This document shows positions 29,539 through 39,900 of a DNA stretch of 64,000 nucleotides, piece by piece. The position numbers and the translations under genes are program-made. A model generated the notes under the pieces. That model saw nothing but the letters and a program-made list of their open reading frames with translations, searched no databases and had not been told where the DNA came from. The stretch comes from Budvicia aquatica DSM 5075 = ATCC 35567 (lineage in GTDB: Bacteria > Pseudomonadota > Gammaproteobacteria > Enterobacterales > Enterobacteriaceae). Position 1 is the first letter of the stretch. Each line of letters starts with the position of its first letter. The stretch covers positions 289,147-353,146 of the forward strand of contig NZ_ATYS01000001.1 of NCBI RefSeq assembly GCF_000427805.1. The letters run 5' to 3'.

Positions 29539-30807
29539 ATGAAAGACGCAACGCTTGCCCTACATCACGGATTTCAATGCGATCCGACCACTAAATCTGT
29601 CGCCGTTCCGATTTATCAGACCGTCGCCTACGAGTTTGACAATGCCCAACACGGCGCTGATTTATTTAATTTAGCCGTGCCGGGGAATATCTATACTCGG
29701 ATAATGAATCCGACAAATGACATTTTAGAGAAACGCCTGGCGGCTTTGGAAGACGGTATTGCCGGGCTGGTGGTGTCAGCAGGAAGTGCTGCGATTACCT
29801 ATGCAATTCAGACTATTGCTCAGGTCGGTGACAATATCGTCACTACGCCTCAGCTGTATGGCGGAACCTATACTCTATTTGCTCATATGTTGCCGAGTTC
29901 AGGCATCAACGTAAAATTTGCCCGGGATGATTCACCGGAAGCTATCGCAGAACTGATCGATGAGAATACTAAAGCGGTTTATTGCGAAAGCATTGGGAAT
30001 CCGGCCGGAAATATTGCAGACCTGCAGGCTCTGGCTGACGTAGCCCATGCCAGAGGTATTCCGCTGATTGTTGATAATACTGTTGCATCACCGGTGCTGT
30101 GTAAGCCGATTCAGTTTGGTGCCGATATTGTGGTTCACTCTATTACTAAATATGTTGGCGGACACGGTAACTCTCTGGGTGGCGTCATCGTTGATTCAGG
30201 TAAGTTCCCTTGGGCTGAACATAAAGACCGTTTCCCGATGTTTAGTACTCCTGAACCGGCTTATCACGGCGTGGTATATAACGAAGCCTTCGGTCCGGCG
30301 GCATTTATTGCCAGAGCCCGCACGGTTCCGCTGCGTAACTGCGGCGCAGCCCTATCGCCAATGAATGCTTTCTTATTATTACAAGGGCTGGAAACGCTGT
30401 CATTGCGCATGGAACGTCATGTGGAAAATGCGATGAAAGTGGCCGAGTATCTGGAGAAGAACGATAAAGTCGCGTGGGTTAGCTATGCCGGTTTACCCGA
30501 TCATCCTCACTTTAAACTGGCTCAAAAGTATATGTCAGGAACGCCGTCAGGATTACTTTCATTTGGTCTGAAAGACGGGTATCAGGCCGGCGTTAAGTTC
30601 TATGATGCCCTGAAGATCTTTAAGCGCCTGGTCAACATTGGTGATGCTAAATCTCTTGCCTGTCATCCGGCATCAACCACCCATCGCCAGATGTCTGAAG
30701 AAGAACAGGCGGTAGCCGGTGTTAAACCTGAAATGATCCGGTTGTCTGTCGGTATTGAGGCGATTGAAGATATTCTGGAAGATTTAGAGCAGGCACTGAA
30801 TGCCTGA
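29539..30807 (+). CDS. metY: O-acetylhomoserine sulfhydrylase / aminocarboxypropyltransferase (MetY type)
   Basis: The 422-residue enzyme belongs to the Cys/Met-metabolism PLP family. It has the nucleotide-stacking segment YTRIMNPTND, SAGSAAITYA, the aspartate motif VDNTVASPVL and the PLP lysine in HSITKYVGGHG. The insert SGKFPWAEHKDRFP and the length mark it as the O-acetylhomoserine branch rather than MetB/MetC (about 386-395). It would make homocysteine directly from O-acetylhomoserine and sulphide. E. coli uses the succinyl route and lacks it, so this is an accessory trait. The gene is divergent from tyrR. No MetJ box is obvious upstream. A terminator follows. Confidence 0.85.
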   Translation: MKDATLALHHGFQCDPTTKSVAVPIYQTVAYEFDNAQHGADLFNLAVPGNIYTRIMNPTNDILEKRLAALEDGIAGLVVSAGSAAITYAIQTIAQVGDNIVTTPQLYGGTYTLFAHMLPSSGINVKFARDDSPEAIAELIDENTKAVYCESIGNPAGNIADLQALADVAHARGIPLIVDNTVASPVLCKPIQFGADIVVHSITKYVGGHGNSLGGVIVDSGKFPWAEHKDRFPMFSTPEPAYHGVVYNEAFGPAAFIARARTVPLRNCGAALSPMNAFLLLQGLETLSLRMERHVENAMKVAEYLEKNDKVAWVSYAGLPDHPHFKLAQKYMSGTPSGLLSFGLKDGYQAGVKFYDALKIFKRLVNIGDAKSLACHPASTTHRQMSEEEQAVAGVKPEMIRLSVGIEAIEDILEDLEQALNA

Positions 30808-30826
30808 ATAACCACCTGAGTTAATC

Positions 30827-30860
30827 CGTGGCGAGGCGTTCCCTCGCCACGTTTTTGTTT
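30827..30860 (+). terminator. terminator of metY
   Basis: The perfect 10-bp stem CGTGGCGAGG/CCTCGCCACG has a 5-base loop and is followed by TTTTTGTTT. Confidence 0.92.
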
Positions 30861-30861
30861 G

Positions 30862-30897
30862 ATATCATTCTGTTTAATATCATTCTGTTCAATATCA
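30862..30897. repeat. 15-bp tandem repeat, 2.4 units
   Basis: The unit ATATCATTCTGTTTA occurs twice with one difference and a partial third copy, between the metY terminator and the end of ycjF. Confidence 0.7.
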
Positions 30898-30901
30898 AGA
30901 G

Positions 30902-31960
30902 CTACTTGCTGGCTTCACCTTTCGGTAATTTACTCTTCAACTGACTAATCAGTTGAGTGCGGAAATCCCCTAATCTTGGTTTATCCCCCTCCATCCACGG
31001 CAGCGGGCGACATAGCTCCATCGCTTTAATGCCTAAGCGAGCGGTTAATAAACCGGCGCCAATCCCCTGCGCTGCTCGGGTCGATAACCTTGCGGTAATA
31101 TCTTGGGATATCCAGTCCATACCCACTTCACGAATCAGCTCGGTTGCGCCGGCAAAGGCGATATTCAGCATCACCAGTTTAAACAGCCGGATGCGGCTAA
31201 AGTAGCCCAGTTGAATACCATATATTGCGGCAATTCTATTAATCAGGCGTATATTTCGCCATGCAATAAAAGCCATGTCGACAATCGCCAGCGGGCTGAC
31301 GGCTATCATCAGAGCAGACTCGGCGGCAGAACCGCTAATTTCACGCCTTGCCTGTTGGTCTAATACCGGCTGTACCAGTTTGGCATACAGGGCAACCACT
31401 TCGCGGTCATTCTGGGTTTCATGTAGCGATGCATGCCAGCGCTGTAAGGCCGGGTGGCTTTGATCTATTCCCGCCTGAACCGCCAATTTTTCACAAAACT
31501 CACGGCCTTTACCTAATCCGTGGCTTTGTAGCAACTCACGGGCAATATCCCGCTCTTCAGCCCGTTCACGCAGGCGATATAACCGACGCCATTCACTGAC
31601 CACAGAGCCAATACCGGCAACCACAATAATGCCCCCCGCGGTGTATGCACCCAATGTAATCCATTCCTGCTGCTGAATAGCCGCGGATATCTGATAGATT
31701 CCTTGGGCGACTACGCTAAGACCAAACAGCCCTAACCCCAAAGTCACCATTTTTCGCCACAGGCTGCGTTTGGGGCGCAGGGCATTGTTAATGATTCCTT
31801 CAACTTGCCCCTCTTCCTGTTCTTCTTCCAGTTCCGGTGCTGAAGGGTAAAACTGTTCTGCCAGTTGCGAATCAAACACCTGATTACTGCGCAATACCGG
31901 GTCTTTTTCTTCCATCAATGGTTCATCAAATGTTACTCGCCCTTTTAATGGCTGATTCAT
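30902..31960 (-). CDS. ycjF: YcjF family inner-membrane protein (DUF697/TIGR01620)
   Basis: The 352-residue protein has an acidic N-terminus and two hydrophobic segments near residues 70-120. The C-terminal DUF697 region contains [34 protein letters not shown]. Its start overlaps ycjX by 4 bases (ATGA), so the two are translationally coupled. YcjF-YcjX form a conserved pair behind psp genes and are induced by envelope stress. The molecular role is not known. It is the last gene of a pspABCD-ycjXF unit. Confidence 0.9.
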   Translation of the reverse strand: MNQPLKGRVTFDEPLMEEKDPVLRSNQVFDSQLAEQFYPSAPELEEEQEEGQVEGIINNALRPKRSLWRKMVTLGLGLFGLSVVAQGIYQISAAIQQQEWITLGAYTAGGIIVVAGIGSVVSEWRRLYRLRERAEERDIARELLQSHGLGKGREFCEKLAVQAGIDQSHPALQRWHASLHETQNDREVVALYAKLVQPVLDQQARREISGSAAESALMIAVSPLAIVDMAFIAWRNIRLINRIAAIYGIQLGYFSRIRLFKLVMLNIAFAGATELIREVGMDWISQDITARLSTRAAQGIGAGLLTARLGIKAMELCRPLPWMEGDKPRLGDFRTQLISQLKSKLPKGEASK

Positions 31961-33354
31961 CGCAGTTTATCTCCTAATAAAAACTCCATTACCGCGTCTA
32001 AACGAATGTGAGGTAATGGGGAGTCAACGCTCATCGGCTTTGGCCGGAATTCATCGAAATGAAATCCTTGCTGCTGCCAAAATTTCGGTTCAAGTAGTTT
32101 CGCCGGCACCTCTCCGGGGTAGACAGTTAAAGGCTCCCCGTCTTCCAATCGACTGCCTTTTAGCGCCGGGACTTTACCATTAGGCGTCTCAACAATTCCG
32201 CTGTCAGTCGCCTGAACGGATGCTAATCCAACGCAATCCATGCTGATACCTTCAAACGCTGCATTTTGCCAGGCTTCGTGCACCAGTTGCTGCAACAACG
32301 AGACCAGATTAGCGTGCTGATCCGGCGTAATATGGTCAGCTTTACTGGCGGCAAACATTAGTTTGTCAATGCACGGGGAGAACAGGCGCCTAAGCACCGT
32401 TCTTTGCCCATAATGGAAACTCTGCATCAACTGAGTTAAGGCTAAACGCATATCGTTGAAGGCCTGAGGGCCATTATTGAGCGGCTGTAAACAGTCGACC
32501 AGTACGATTTGCCGATCAAACTTCATAAAGTGATCTTTATAGAATCCCTTTACAATATGCTGGCAATAATAGTTATAGCGGGCGCGCAGCATGCCAAAAT
32601 TAGTTTTTTTGTCGGCCTGGGCCAGCTTTGCCTGATTTTTGGCATCAATTTCTGGCCAAGGAAAAAACTGTAATACCGGCGCACCGGCGAGCTCTCCGGG
32701 TAACACAAAACGGCCGGGCTGAATAAAGTGTAAGCCTTCCTGCTTACAGCGTATTAAATAGTTGCTGTACTCCTCAGCAATGGCCGCCAACATATTTTCA
32801 TCGATCGGGCCTAACGGGTCACATTTTTTACAAAGTTCAAGCCAAGGCTTGGCCCATTCGGCCCTTTCACCTTGCCTGACGCTGTTCATTTGATGTGACC
32901 AGTCCAGGTAGCTTTGTTCCAGCATGGGTAAATCAAGCAGCCACTCGCCAGGATAATCAACAATCTCCAGATAGAGCGTGGAGTGATTGGTGAAGTGGCG
33001 CAGCAGCGAATCGTTAGAACGAAAACGTAAGGCTAACTGGATTTCACTCACGCCTCGGGTTGGCGTTGGCCAGCTTGGCGGAGTACCGTATAAAGAGGCG
33101 AGCCCTTCATCATAAGTAAAACGCGGAATGCCAAAGTCTTTTTGAGGAATGCGTTTTACACCAAGCAGGCGTTCTTCCCGTACTGCTGAAAATAACGGTA
33201 GCCGTGCGCCGTTATTGATATTAAGTAACTGATTAACAAAAGCGGTAATAAATGCCGTTTTACCACTACGGCTTAAACCGGTAACCGCGAGGCGCAGATG
33301 GCGATCCATACCGCGGTTAACCAGTGAACCTATTTCATTTTGTAATCGTTTCAT
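31957..33354 (-). CDS. ycjX: YcjX family P-loop NTPase (DUF463)
   Basis: The 465-residue protein has the N-terminal Walker A GLSRSGKT (about 26-33), as in GTPase-like DUF463 proteins. Other family motifs are [16 protein letters not shown] and [19 protein letters not shown] lies 6 bases before ATG 33354. The start lies 20 bases inside pspD, which indicates cotranscription. The role is unknown; it is part of the psp regulon. Confidence 0.92.
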   Translation of the reverse strand: MKRLQNEIGSLVNRGMDRHLRLAVTGLSRSGKTAFITAFVNQLLNINNGARLPLFSAVREERLLGVKRIPQKDFGIPRFTYDEGLASLYGTPPSWPTPTRGVSEIQLALRFRSNDSLLRHFTNHSTLYLEIVDYPGEWLLDLPMLEQSYLDWSHQMNSVRQGERAEWAKPWLELCKKCDPLGPIDENMLAAIAEEYSNYLIRCKQEGLHFIQPGRFVLPGELAGAPVLQFFPWPEIDAKNQAKLAQADKKTNFGMLRARYNYYCQHIVKGFYKDHFMKFDRQIVLVDCLQPLNNGPQAFNDMRLALTQLMQSFHYGQRTVLRRLFSPCIDKLMFAASKADHITPDQHANLVSLLQQLVHEAWQNAAFEGISMDCVGLASVQATDSGIVETPNGKVPALKGSRLEDGEPLTVYPGEVPAKLLEPKFWQQQGFHFDEFRPKPMSVDSPLPHIRLDAVMEFLLGDKLR

Positions 33355-33559
33355 TCGGATCCTTAGTTAAGCGATAGGCAATGGAACCAAATAACTTTTT
33401 GAGTAATGGTTCACCAAAGATGACCAGTAGAAAACGAACCGGTCGCCATAAAGTGCTTTTAAGTAAGAATGATAACACTAAGACAGGAGCATAAGATTTA
33501 CCAAGAAATAATAGTAGTGTTATAAGCGGGCTAATCAACGCCGGTAGTTTATTTCTCAT
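33335..33559 (-). CDS. pspD: phage shock protein D (peripheral inner-membrane)
   Basis: The 74-residue hydrophobic and basic protein starts MRNKLPALISPLITLLLFLGK and has the conserved middle STLWRPVRFLLVIFGEPLLKKLF. The start ATG 33559 follows AGGAG; the open frame extends 20 codons upstream, but those lack homology. It is similar in size to E. coli PspD (73). It lies behind pspC after a 121-base gap with a small hairpin and overlaps ycjX. Confidence 0.75.
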   Translation of the reverse strand: MRNKLPALISPLITLLLFLGKSYAPVLVLSFLLKSTLWRPVRFLLVIFGEPLLKKLFGSIAYRLTKDPNETITK

Positions 33560-33619
33560 GGTCTCTATTACTCCTGTTTGGAGAGCTCTTAAAAAGAGCG
33601 CTGCCCGACACAAAAGCAA

Positions 33620-33640
33620 GTTCCTTCATTAAGAAGGAAC
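33620..33640 (-). terminator. small hairpin between pspC and pspD, possible attenuator
   Basis: The 8-bp stem GTTCCTTC/GAAGGAAC has a 5-base loop. On the minus strand it is followed by TTGCTTTTGTG, a poor T tract, so partial termination inside the operon is possible. Confidence 0.4.
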
Positions 33641-33680
33641 CCTGCATCAGATATTGATGATCGTACAGCTGAAACTAAAA

Positions 33681-34025
33681 CTATAGGCGGCGAAAACGAC
33701 TTTCAACCTGGAACGTTTCTGAGGTCAGATAACGCTCTAATTCGCGAAGGCGTTGTTCGCTGGTAGCTAAATCAAGCTCAGCCTGTTTGATTTTTTGCCG
33801 AACGGAGACCCGGCTGTGTAATGACGCTTCTTCTCCCGGAGCACTATCTAATACGAATGCCATAACAAAATAGACGATCACGGTAATAAAAAAGAAACCG
33901 AAAAATAGTGCCAGTACGGCCATGATTCTAACTAAAAGTACCGGAAGACCTAAATAACGTGCGATTCCGGCACAGACACCACTAATCATGCCTTCTTCTG
34001 GAATACGGTACAGTTTGTTGTTCAT
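33681..34025 (-). CDS. pspC: phage shock protein C (envelope stress sensor)
   Basis: The 114-residue membrane protein begins with the PspC domain (LYRIPEEGMISGVCAGIARYLGLPVLLVRIMAVLALFFG). One or two hydrophobic segments lie at about 33-65, with a leucine-zipper-like C-terminal coiled coil. PspC with PspB senses secretin mislocalisation and releases PspF from PspA. Its start overlaps the pspB stop codon by one base. Confidence 0.95.
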   Translation of the reverse strand: MNNKLYRIPEEGMISGVCAGIARYLGLPVLLVRIMAVLALFFGFFFITVIVYFVMAFVLDSAPGEEASLHSRVSVRQKIKQAELDLATSEQRLRELERYLTSETFQVESRFRRL

Positions 34026-34261
34026 TAGCGTTGTCTCCAGTTTGGATGCTCTTCATCTAAAATAGCTTCCAGTACCTGAATTCGCGCTTTCATTCGCTGC
34101 GCTTCATCAGTCAGTGTTGCTAAGCGTTGAATATCCTGCTGATTTAATTGCCCGCCGTTACCTTGTTGCTTATTACGGTAGTGCATCCACAACCAAATAG
34201 GGATGATAAACACAACAAACAACGTTAACGGTATGGCAAGTAACCCCATTAGCCAGCTCAT
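34025..34261 (-). CDS. pspB: phage shock protein B
   Basis: The 78-residue protein has one N-terminal membrane helix (LLAIPLTLFVVFIIPIWLWMHY) and a cytoplasmic coiled coil (LNQQDIQRLATLTDEAQRMKARIQVLEAILDEE). It is a partner of PspC in signalling. AAGGA lies 6 bases before the ATG. It lies 83 bases behind pspA. Confidence 0.95.
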   Translation of the reverse strand: MSWLMGLLAIPLTLFVVFIIPIWLWMHYRNKQQGNGGQLNQQDIQRLATLTDEAQRMKARIQVLEAILDEEHPNWRQR

Positions 34262-34344
34262 TGATATTCCTTCTTCATATCTTTATTCACTGCCGCTTAT
34301 CCGTTACTGGCGAATAAGCGGCTTCATCTGCCTATTATTACTTA

Positions 34345-35010
34345 TCAGGCTTCTTTGTTCATCTTTGCTTTAAGTGCAGCCAGCTCACTATCAATTTGCT
34401 CGTTAACTTTTAACTCAGTAAATTGCTGATTCAGGCTTTTCTCTTTGCCTAAACCAATGCTTTGGCCTTCGGCTTCCATATGGTCAATCCGGCGCTCAAA
34501 CTGCTCAAAACGCGCCATTGCTACATCAAGCTTACCACTGTCTAGCTGGCGGCGAACGTCACGAGAGGTACTTGCTGCTTCATGACGTAAAGTTAAAGCC
34601 TGTTGACGAGCCCGGGTTTCACTCAGTTTAGCTTCCAGTTCGGCAATTTCGCTACGCATACGATCCAGCGTTTCATTAATTGTCACCAGCTCAGCGCTTA
34701 GGATAGTGACTAAATCAGCTACTTTTTGTTTTTCCATCAGCGCGGCACGAGCAAGGTCTTCTTTATCTTTACGTAAAGCCAGTTCCGCTTTTTCCTGCCA
34801 GTCGATTTGCTGAGCTTCGCCTTGCTCAATACGACGGGTCAGCTGTTTCTTTTCTGCTAAGGCTCGGGCGGATGTTGAACGAATCTCAACTAATGTATCT
34901 TCCATTTCCTGAATCATCAGGCGAACCATTTTTTGTGGATCTTCAGCTTTCTCTAATAAAGTGCTGATGTTGGCATTCACGATATCGGCAAAGCGTGAAA
35001 AAATACCCAT
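34345..35010 (-). CDS. pspA: phage shock protein A (PspA/IM30)
   Basis: PspA is a peripheral membrane protein. It binds and inhibits PspF in the cytosol and protects damaged inner membrane as oligomers. The 221 residues are almost wholly helical coiled coil, starting [44 protein letters not shown]. It is the first gene of the operon transcribed from the sigma-54 element at 35082-35098. Confidence 0.97.
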   Translation of the reverse strand: MGIFSRFADIVNANISTLLEKAEDPQKMVRLMIQEMEDTLVEIRSTSARALAEKKQLTRRIEQGEAQQIDWQEKAELALRKDKEDLARAALMEKQKVADLVTILSAELVTINETLDRMRSEIAELEAKLSETRARQQALTLRHEAASTSRDVRRQLDSGKLDVAMARFEQFERRIDHMEAEGQSIGLGKEKSLNQQFTELKVNEQIDSELAALKAKMNKEA

Positions 35011-35081
35011 GGTTATATCCTCTTTAGTTATTAATCAGTTAGATGGACTGTTGTACCATCTTGGTTAGATACCATAGATAT

Positions 35082-35098
35082 ATCAAGAAGCGTGCCAA
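35082..35098 (-). promoter_or_regulatory. sigma-54 promoter of the psp operon
   Basis: Read on the minus strand, TTGGCACGCTTCTTGAT has the -24 GG (TGGCACG) and a -12 TTGA element at the correct distance. The usual GC at -12 is GA here. PspF, encoded divergently, is the matching enhancer-binding activator. It lies 72 bases upstream of pspA. Confidence 0.8.
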
Positions 35099-35205
35099 CT
35101 TTTAAAATTGTATAATATGCTGATTTTATTTAATTTTTATTTTTCTTGCTATTTACCCATGAAAAATGATGTGATTAAAAAAACCAACTAGTGGCGAAAT
35201 TTACC

Positions 35206-36222
35206 ATGTCTAATACCAATGATAACCTTCTTGGTGAAGCCAATAGCTTTATCGAAGTCCTTGAACAGGCCTCGCAGGTTGCTCCGCTAAATAAACCGGT
35301 TCTGGTTATTGGTGAACGGGGAACCGGTAAAGAGCTGATAGCCCATCGCCTTCACTACCTATCTAAACGCTGGCAAGGCCCTTTTATTTCCCTAAACTGC
35401 GCAGCACTGAGCGAAACGCTACTGGACTCTGAATTATTTGGTCACGAAGCCGGAGCCTTTACCGGAGCACAAAAAAGACACTTAGGCCGGTTTGAACGGG
35501 CTGATGGCGGAACGTTATTTTTAGATGAATTAGCCAATGCCCCGATGCTGGTACAGGAAAAGCTTCTACGGGTCATTGAGTATGGTCAGTTAGAACGCGT
35601 AGGCGGAACTCAACCATTGCAGGTCGATGTGCGTTTGGTTTGCGCGACTAATGAAGATCTCCCTGCCATGGCAAAGGCCGGTAAATTCAGAGCCGACCTG
35701 TTAGACCGCCTGGCCTTCGACGTAATAAACCTGCCACCTCTGCGCCAGCGCCGCCAGGATATTATGTTATTGGCTAATCATTTTGCTATTCAGATGTGCA
35801 GAGAGCTTGAGATTTCAGTTTTTCAGGGATTTACTCAGGATGCCGTTGAAACATTAATCAACTACAGTTGGCCCGGTAATATTCGTGAATTAAAGAATGT
35901 GGTAGAACGCTCAGTTTACCGGAACGGAAATAACGGTGAATTACTGGAGAATATTATTATTGATCCATTCTCCGGCACCGGCTTAAGCGCCTCCCCTGAC
36001 TTAACTGCCATCGCCTCGAGCAACCCGGCATCCGTATTACCGGATTTACCCGTCAATCTAAAACAGTGGCTCTCAGATCGGGAGAATGACCTGGTTGCTA
36101 AGGCGTTAGAACAATCGCAGTACAATCAGCGTCAGGCGGCAAAGCTATTAGGATTAAGTTATCACCAGCTACGGGGAATACTTCGCAAGTCTGAGGCATT
36201 CAAAAATCAAAATAGTGACTGA
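35206..36222 (+). CDS. pspF: sigma-54-dependent activator PspF
   Basis: The 338-residue AAA+ enhancer-binding protein lacks a receiver domain, as is normal for PspF. It has Walker A GERGTGKE (36-43), the sigma-54-contacting GAFTGA loop (83-88), Walker B TLFLDE (103-108) and a C-terminal Fis-type helix-turn-helix (NQRQAAKLLGLSYHQLRGIL). I chose ATG 35206, which gives the N-terminus nearest to E. coli; GTG 35191 is an alternative. It is divergent from pspA, controlling it and autoregulating. Confidence 0.95.
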   Translation: MSNTNDNLLGEANSFIEVLEQASQVAPLNKPVLVIGERGTGKELIAHRLHYLSKRWQGPFISLNCAALSETLLDSELFGHEAGAFTGAQKRHLGRFERADGGTLFLDELANAPMLVQEKLLRVIEYGQLERVGGTQPLQVDVRLVCATNEDLPAMAKAGKFRADLLDRLAFDVINLPPLRQRRQDIMLLANHFAIQMCRELEISVFQGFTQDAVETLINYSWPGNIRELKNVVERSVYRNGNNGELLENIIIDPFSGTGLSASPDLTAIASSNPASVLPDLPVNLKQWLSDRENDLVAKALEQSQYNQRQAAKLLGLSYHQLRGILRKSEAFKNQNSD

Positions 36223-36289
36223 GTTTTACTCAATGTGGATGAAAGTTTGGCAACTTATTCAGGAATACTCGCTTAAGCCATGCTAAGGA

Positions 36290-36318
36290 TTGGGATGCTA
36301 GCTATACTCCTGTATAAT
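36290..36318 (+). promoter_or_regulatory. sapA promoter
   Basis: TTGGGA (36290-36295) and a perfect TATAAT (36313-36318) are 17 bases apart. The start site would be about 33 bases upstream of the sapA ATG. Confidence 0.65.
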
Positions 36319-36357
36319 CATTGTCTTGTTCTATTTCGATAGCTAAGAACCCTTTAT

Positions 36358-38061
36358 ATGATGCGTGGCTTAAAAATATGGGCGTTAGTGTGTGCCGGAT
36401 TGATGACTTCGGCATGGGCATCACCCTCTCCGGAGAACAATGCATCTCCGACAATGTCTCCGCCGGAGGCATCGTCACCTGCCGCGCCAATAAAATCACC
36501 GTTACCTAATATTCGACATAATGGTTTTGTCTATTGTGTTAACGGGGTTATTGACAGTTTTAACCCGCAAATAGCCAGCGGCGGCGTATTGGTCGATACT
36601 ATTGCCGCTCAGCTTTATGACCGCCTGTTAGATGTAGATCCTTATACCTATCGCTTAATTCCTGAATTAGCCGAGCGCTGGGAAATTCTTAATGATGGAT
36701 CAACCTACCGCTTTCATCTGCGCAAAAACGTGCCTTTCCAAACAACCGAATGGTTCACGCCTACCCGTACCATGAATGCTGACGATGTTGTTTTTAGCTT
36801 TAGCCGAATCTTTAATCAGGAAGCTCCGTACCATGAGGTTAACGGTGGCCACTATCCTTACTTTGACAGTATGCAATTTTCAGATACGGTCAAAAGCATT
36901 AAAAAGTTGGATAACTATACGGTAGAAATTCAACTGACTAAGCCGGATGCATCATTCTTATGGCACTTAGCCACCCATTATGCGCCTGTGTTATCCGCTG
37001 AATATGCAAAAAACCTCACTCAAATAGGTATGCAGGAACTTATCGACCGTCAACCAGTAGGGACCGGCCCTTTCCTATTAAATGAATATCGCCCCGGACA
37101 ATTTCTGCGCTTAAATCGCCACCAGCTTTACTGGCGTGGCGTGCCGAAAATGCAGCAGGTGGTTATCGATTTAGGTGCGGGTGGTACCGGTCGTTTATCC
37201 AAACTGTTAACCGGTGAGTGTGATGTACTGGCTTATCCGGCCGCCAGCCAGCTTTCGATCTTGCGTGACGATCCTCGGTTAAGAATTTCTCTGCGTACCG
37301 GTATGAACGTAGCCTATCTTGCGTTTAATACCGGAAAGCCACCGCTTAACGATCTTCGTGTGCGTCAGGCAATCGCCCTATCGATCAACAATCCTCGATT
37401 GATGCAATCGATCTACTATGGTACCGCGGAGACCGCTGCCTCGATATTGCCGAGAACCTCCTGGGCCTATGATAATGACTCCCAGATTACGGAATATAAT
37501 ATCGATAAGGCCCGCCTGCTGTTACAAGAAGCCGGTATTAAAGACTTACGCTTACATCTTTGGGTGCCCACTGCATCGCAGGCCTATAATCCAAGCCCGC
37601 TCAAAATGGCAGAGCTCATACAGGCCGATCTGGCAAGAATTGGTATTAAAGTCACTATTGTTCCCGTTGAAGGGCGTTTTCAGGAGGCCAGGCTCAGTGA
37701 TGAGGACCATGACTTGACCTTGGCCGGCTGGACAACTGACAGTAACGATCCGGATAGTTTCCTGCGTCCGTTACTCAGCTGTGCGGCAATTAACTCCCAA
37801 ACTAACTATGCCCGCTGGTGTAATGATGAATTTGATCGGTTGCTCTCTCAAGGTGTGATGTCTCAAGACCTGTCAGCCCGAATGGAAACCTATCAACAGG
37901 CACAAAAGATCCTTGAACGGGAGCTTCCGGTGCTGCCTTTGGCTTCATCCTTACGTATTCAGGCATACCGCCATGATATTAAAGGTCTTGTCCTGAGTCC
38001 GTTGGGCAACGTCTCTTTCGCCGGCGTTTATCGTGAAAATCCAGAGGCAGAGCCTAAATGA
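36358..38061 (+). CDS. sapA: peptide ABC transporter substrate-binding protein SapA
   Basis: The 567-residue periplasmic protein of the oligopeptide-binding (SBP family 5) class has a signal peptide ending near AWA. A proline/serine/alanine-rich stretch of about 30 residues ([15 protein letters not shown]) follows, then the binding domain. It resembles E. coli/Salmonella SapA, which takes part in resistance to antimicrobial peptides and peptide import. Motifs [22 protein letters not shown] and [16 protein letters not shown] fit. It is about 20 residues longer than E. coli SapA because of the low-complexity segment. The last 4 bases overlap sapB. Confidence 0.92.
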   Translation: MMRGLKIWALVCAGLMTSAWASPSPENNASPTMSPPEASSPAAPIKSPLPNIRHNGFVYCVNGVIDSFNPQIASGGVLVDTIAAQLYDRLLDVDPYTYRLIPELAERWEILNDGSTYRFHLRKNVPFQTTEWFTPTRTMNADDVVFSFSRIFNQEAPYHEVNGGHYPYFDSMQFSDTVKSIKKLDNYTVEIQLTKPDASFLWHLATHYAPVLSAEYAKNLTQIGMQELIDRQPVGTGPFLLNEYRPGQFLRLNRHQLYWRGVPKMQQVVIDLGAGGTGRLSKLLTGECDVLAYPAASQLSILRDDPRLRISLRTGMNVAYLAFNTGKPPLNDLRVRQAIALSINNPRLMQSIYYGTAETAASILPRTSWAYDNDSQITEYNIDKARLLLQEAGIKDLRLHLWVPTASQAYNPSPLKMAELIQADLARIGIKVTIVPVEGRFQEARLSDEDHDLTLAGWTTDSNDPDSFLRPLLSCAAINSQTNYARWCNDEFDRLLSQGVMSQDLSARMETYQQAQKILERELPVLPLASSLRIQAYRHDIKGLVLSPLGNVSFAGVYRENPEAEPK

Positions 38062-39023
38062 TTATCTATCTTCTGCGTCGTTTGTTGCTGGCGCTGGCAA
38101 CGCTCGGAATTTTAACGCTGGTCAGCTTTAGCGTTTCTTATTACACGCCCAATGCACCGCTAGGCGGCGCTCATCTGTTTGATGCTTACTCTTTTTACTT
38201 AAGAAGCCTGCTAGAGGGCGAATTCGGTACCTCGGTTATTAACGGTCAGTCTATTGGTTCGCAGTTAAGAATCGTATTTCCGGCCACCATTGAGTTGTGC
38301 ATCTTTGCATTTATCATCGCCTTAGGCTTAGGTGTGCCTTTGGGACTCATTGCCGGGGTAAATAAACATAAGTGGCCAGATCATCTTATTACTTCCGTGG
38401 CCCTGTTTGGTTTTTCAATTCCTATCTTCTGGCTGGCACTATTATTGATGATGTTCTTTTCTCTGAACCTAGGTTTATTGCCGGTTTCAGGACGATATGA
38501 CTTACTTTATCAGATTAATCCGGTAACCGGATTTGCGCTGGTAGACGCATGGCTCTCTGAATCCCCCTATCGGGATGAGATCATTACCAGCGTATTGCTT
38601 CACCTGATATTACCGGTAATTACTCTAGCCGTTGCGCCAATGACCGAAGTAATTCGTTTAATGCGCCAAAGTGTGATTCAAATTATCGGGCAAAACTATA
38701 TTAAAGCGGCGGCAACCCGAGGTCTGTCGCGCATAACGATCATTCGCCGCCATATATTACATAATGCCTTACCGGTAATGCTGCCTAAACTTAGCCTGCA
38801 ATTCTCAACCATGCTGGCGCTAGCCATGATTACCGAATCAGTCTTTAACTGGCCCGGATTAGGGCGTTGGTTAATCGTCGCCATTCGTCAGCAGGATTTT
38901 GCCGTTATTTCAGCCGGTATTATGGTTATGGGTAGTCTGGCTATTGTGGTTAATCTGGTGGTTGATATCTTCAGCGCGATGACTAATCCATTAAAAAATA
39001 AGGAATGGTATGCTTTCCGATAA
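38058..39023 (+). CDS. sapB: peptide ABC transporter permease SapB
   Basis: The 321-residue permease of the DppB/OppB class has about six membrane helices and the EAA loop region [24 protein letters not shown]. It overlaps sapA by 4 bases and sapC by 14 bases. Its length equals E. coli SapB. Confidence 0.94.
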   Translation: MIIYLLRRLLLALATLGILTLVSFSVSYYTPNAPLGGAHLFDAYSFYLRSLLEGEFGTSVINGQSIGSQLRIVFPATIELCIFAFIIALGLGVPLGLIAGVNKHKWPDHLITSVALFGFSIPIFWLALLLMMFFSLNLGLLPVSGRYDLLYQINPVTGFALVDAWLSESPYRDEIITSVLLHLILPVITLAVAPMTEVIRLMRQSVIQIIGQNYIKAAATRGLSRITIIRRHILHNALPVMLPKLSLQFSTMLALAMITESVFNWPGLGRWLIVAIRQQDFAVISAGIMVMGSLAIVVNLVVDIFSAMTNPLKNKEWYAFR

Positions 39024-39900
39024 CGTATACCGCGAGAAGAAAATGCCCAGCGCATTAAGCTATATCTGGCTGCGTATCCATAGAGATATCTTGGCCATGG
39101 TCGGGCTTTATGGCTTTCTGGCACTGATCGCTCTGGCCTTTCTTGGTAGTACCATTGCGCCCTATCAGCTCGATCAACAGTTTATGGGCTATCAGCTCTT
39201 ACCACCATCCTGGTCACGCCATGGTGATGTTTCATTCTTTCTTGGTACCGATGACTTAGGCCGCGATATTCTAAGCCGGGTACTCAATGGTGCCGCTCCT
39301 ACGTTTGGTGCAGCGTTATTAGTCACGCTGGCTGCCGCGCTGTGTGGCACCATTCTTGGTGTAATTGCCGGAGTGACTCGCGGATTACGCTCAGCCATAC
39401 TTAACCATATACTGGATACGCTGCTGGCAATCCCGTCATTACTGATAGCGATTATTGTAGTGGCGTTTATGGGGCCGCGCTTAGAACACGCCATGTTAGC
39501 CGTTTGGTTGGCTCTGTTACCGCGAATGGTTCATACCATCTATCGGACAGTCCACGATGAACTTGAGAAAGAGTACGTCATTGCCGCCCGTCTGGATGGA
39601 GCAACAACCGGATATATTCTGTGGGGCGGTTTATTGCCCAATATTGCCCCTGTTCTGGTCAGTGAATTTACCCGCTCATTATCGATGGCTATTATGGATA
39701 TTGCTGCGCTTGGCTTCCTCAATCTTGGCGCTCAGCTACCCTCGCCGGAATGGGGAGCAATGATGGGAGACTCGCTCGAGTTGGTTTATGTTGCACCTTG
39801 GAGCGTTATGCTGCCGGGCGGCGCCATTCTGATTAGCGTTTTGGTGGTTAACCTTCTTGGCGACGGGCTTTACCGGGCCATATCTACAGGTGATGAATAA
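39010..39900 (+). CDS. sapC: peptide ABC transporter permease SapC
   Basis: The 296-residue DppC/OppC-class permease has the start segment [26 protein letters not shown], the motif [13 protein letters not shown] and an EAA loop ([22 protein letters not shown]). It overlaps the end of sapB and abuts sapD with no spacer. Confidence 0.94.
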   Translation: MLSDNVYREKKMPSALSYIWLRIHRDILAMVGLYGFLALIALAFLGSTIAPYQLDQQFMGYQLLPPSWSRHGDVSFFLGTDDLGRDILSRVLNGAAPTFGAALLVTLAAALCGTILGVIAGVTRGLRSAILNHILDTLLAIPSLLIAIIVVAFMGPRLEHAMLAVWLALLPRMVHTIYRTVHDELEKEYVIAARLDGATTGYILWGGLLPNIAPVLVSEFTRSLSMAIMDIAALGFLNLGAQLPSPEWGAMMGDSLELVYVAPWSVMLPGGAILISVLVVNLLGDGLYRAISTGDE

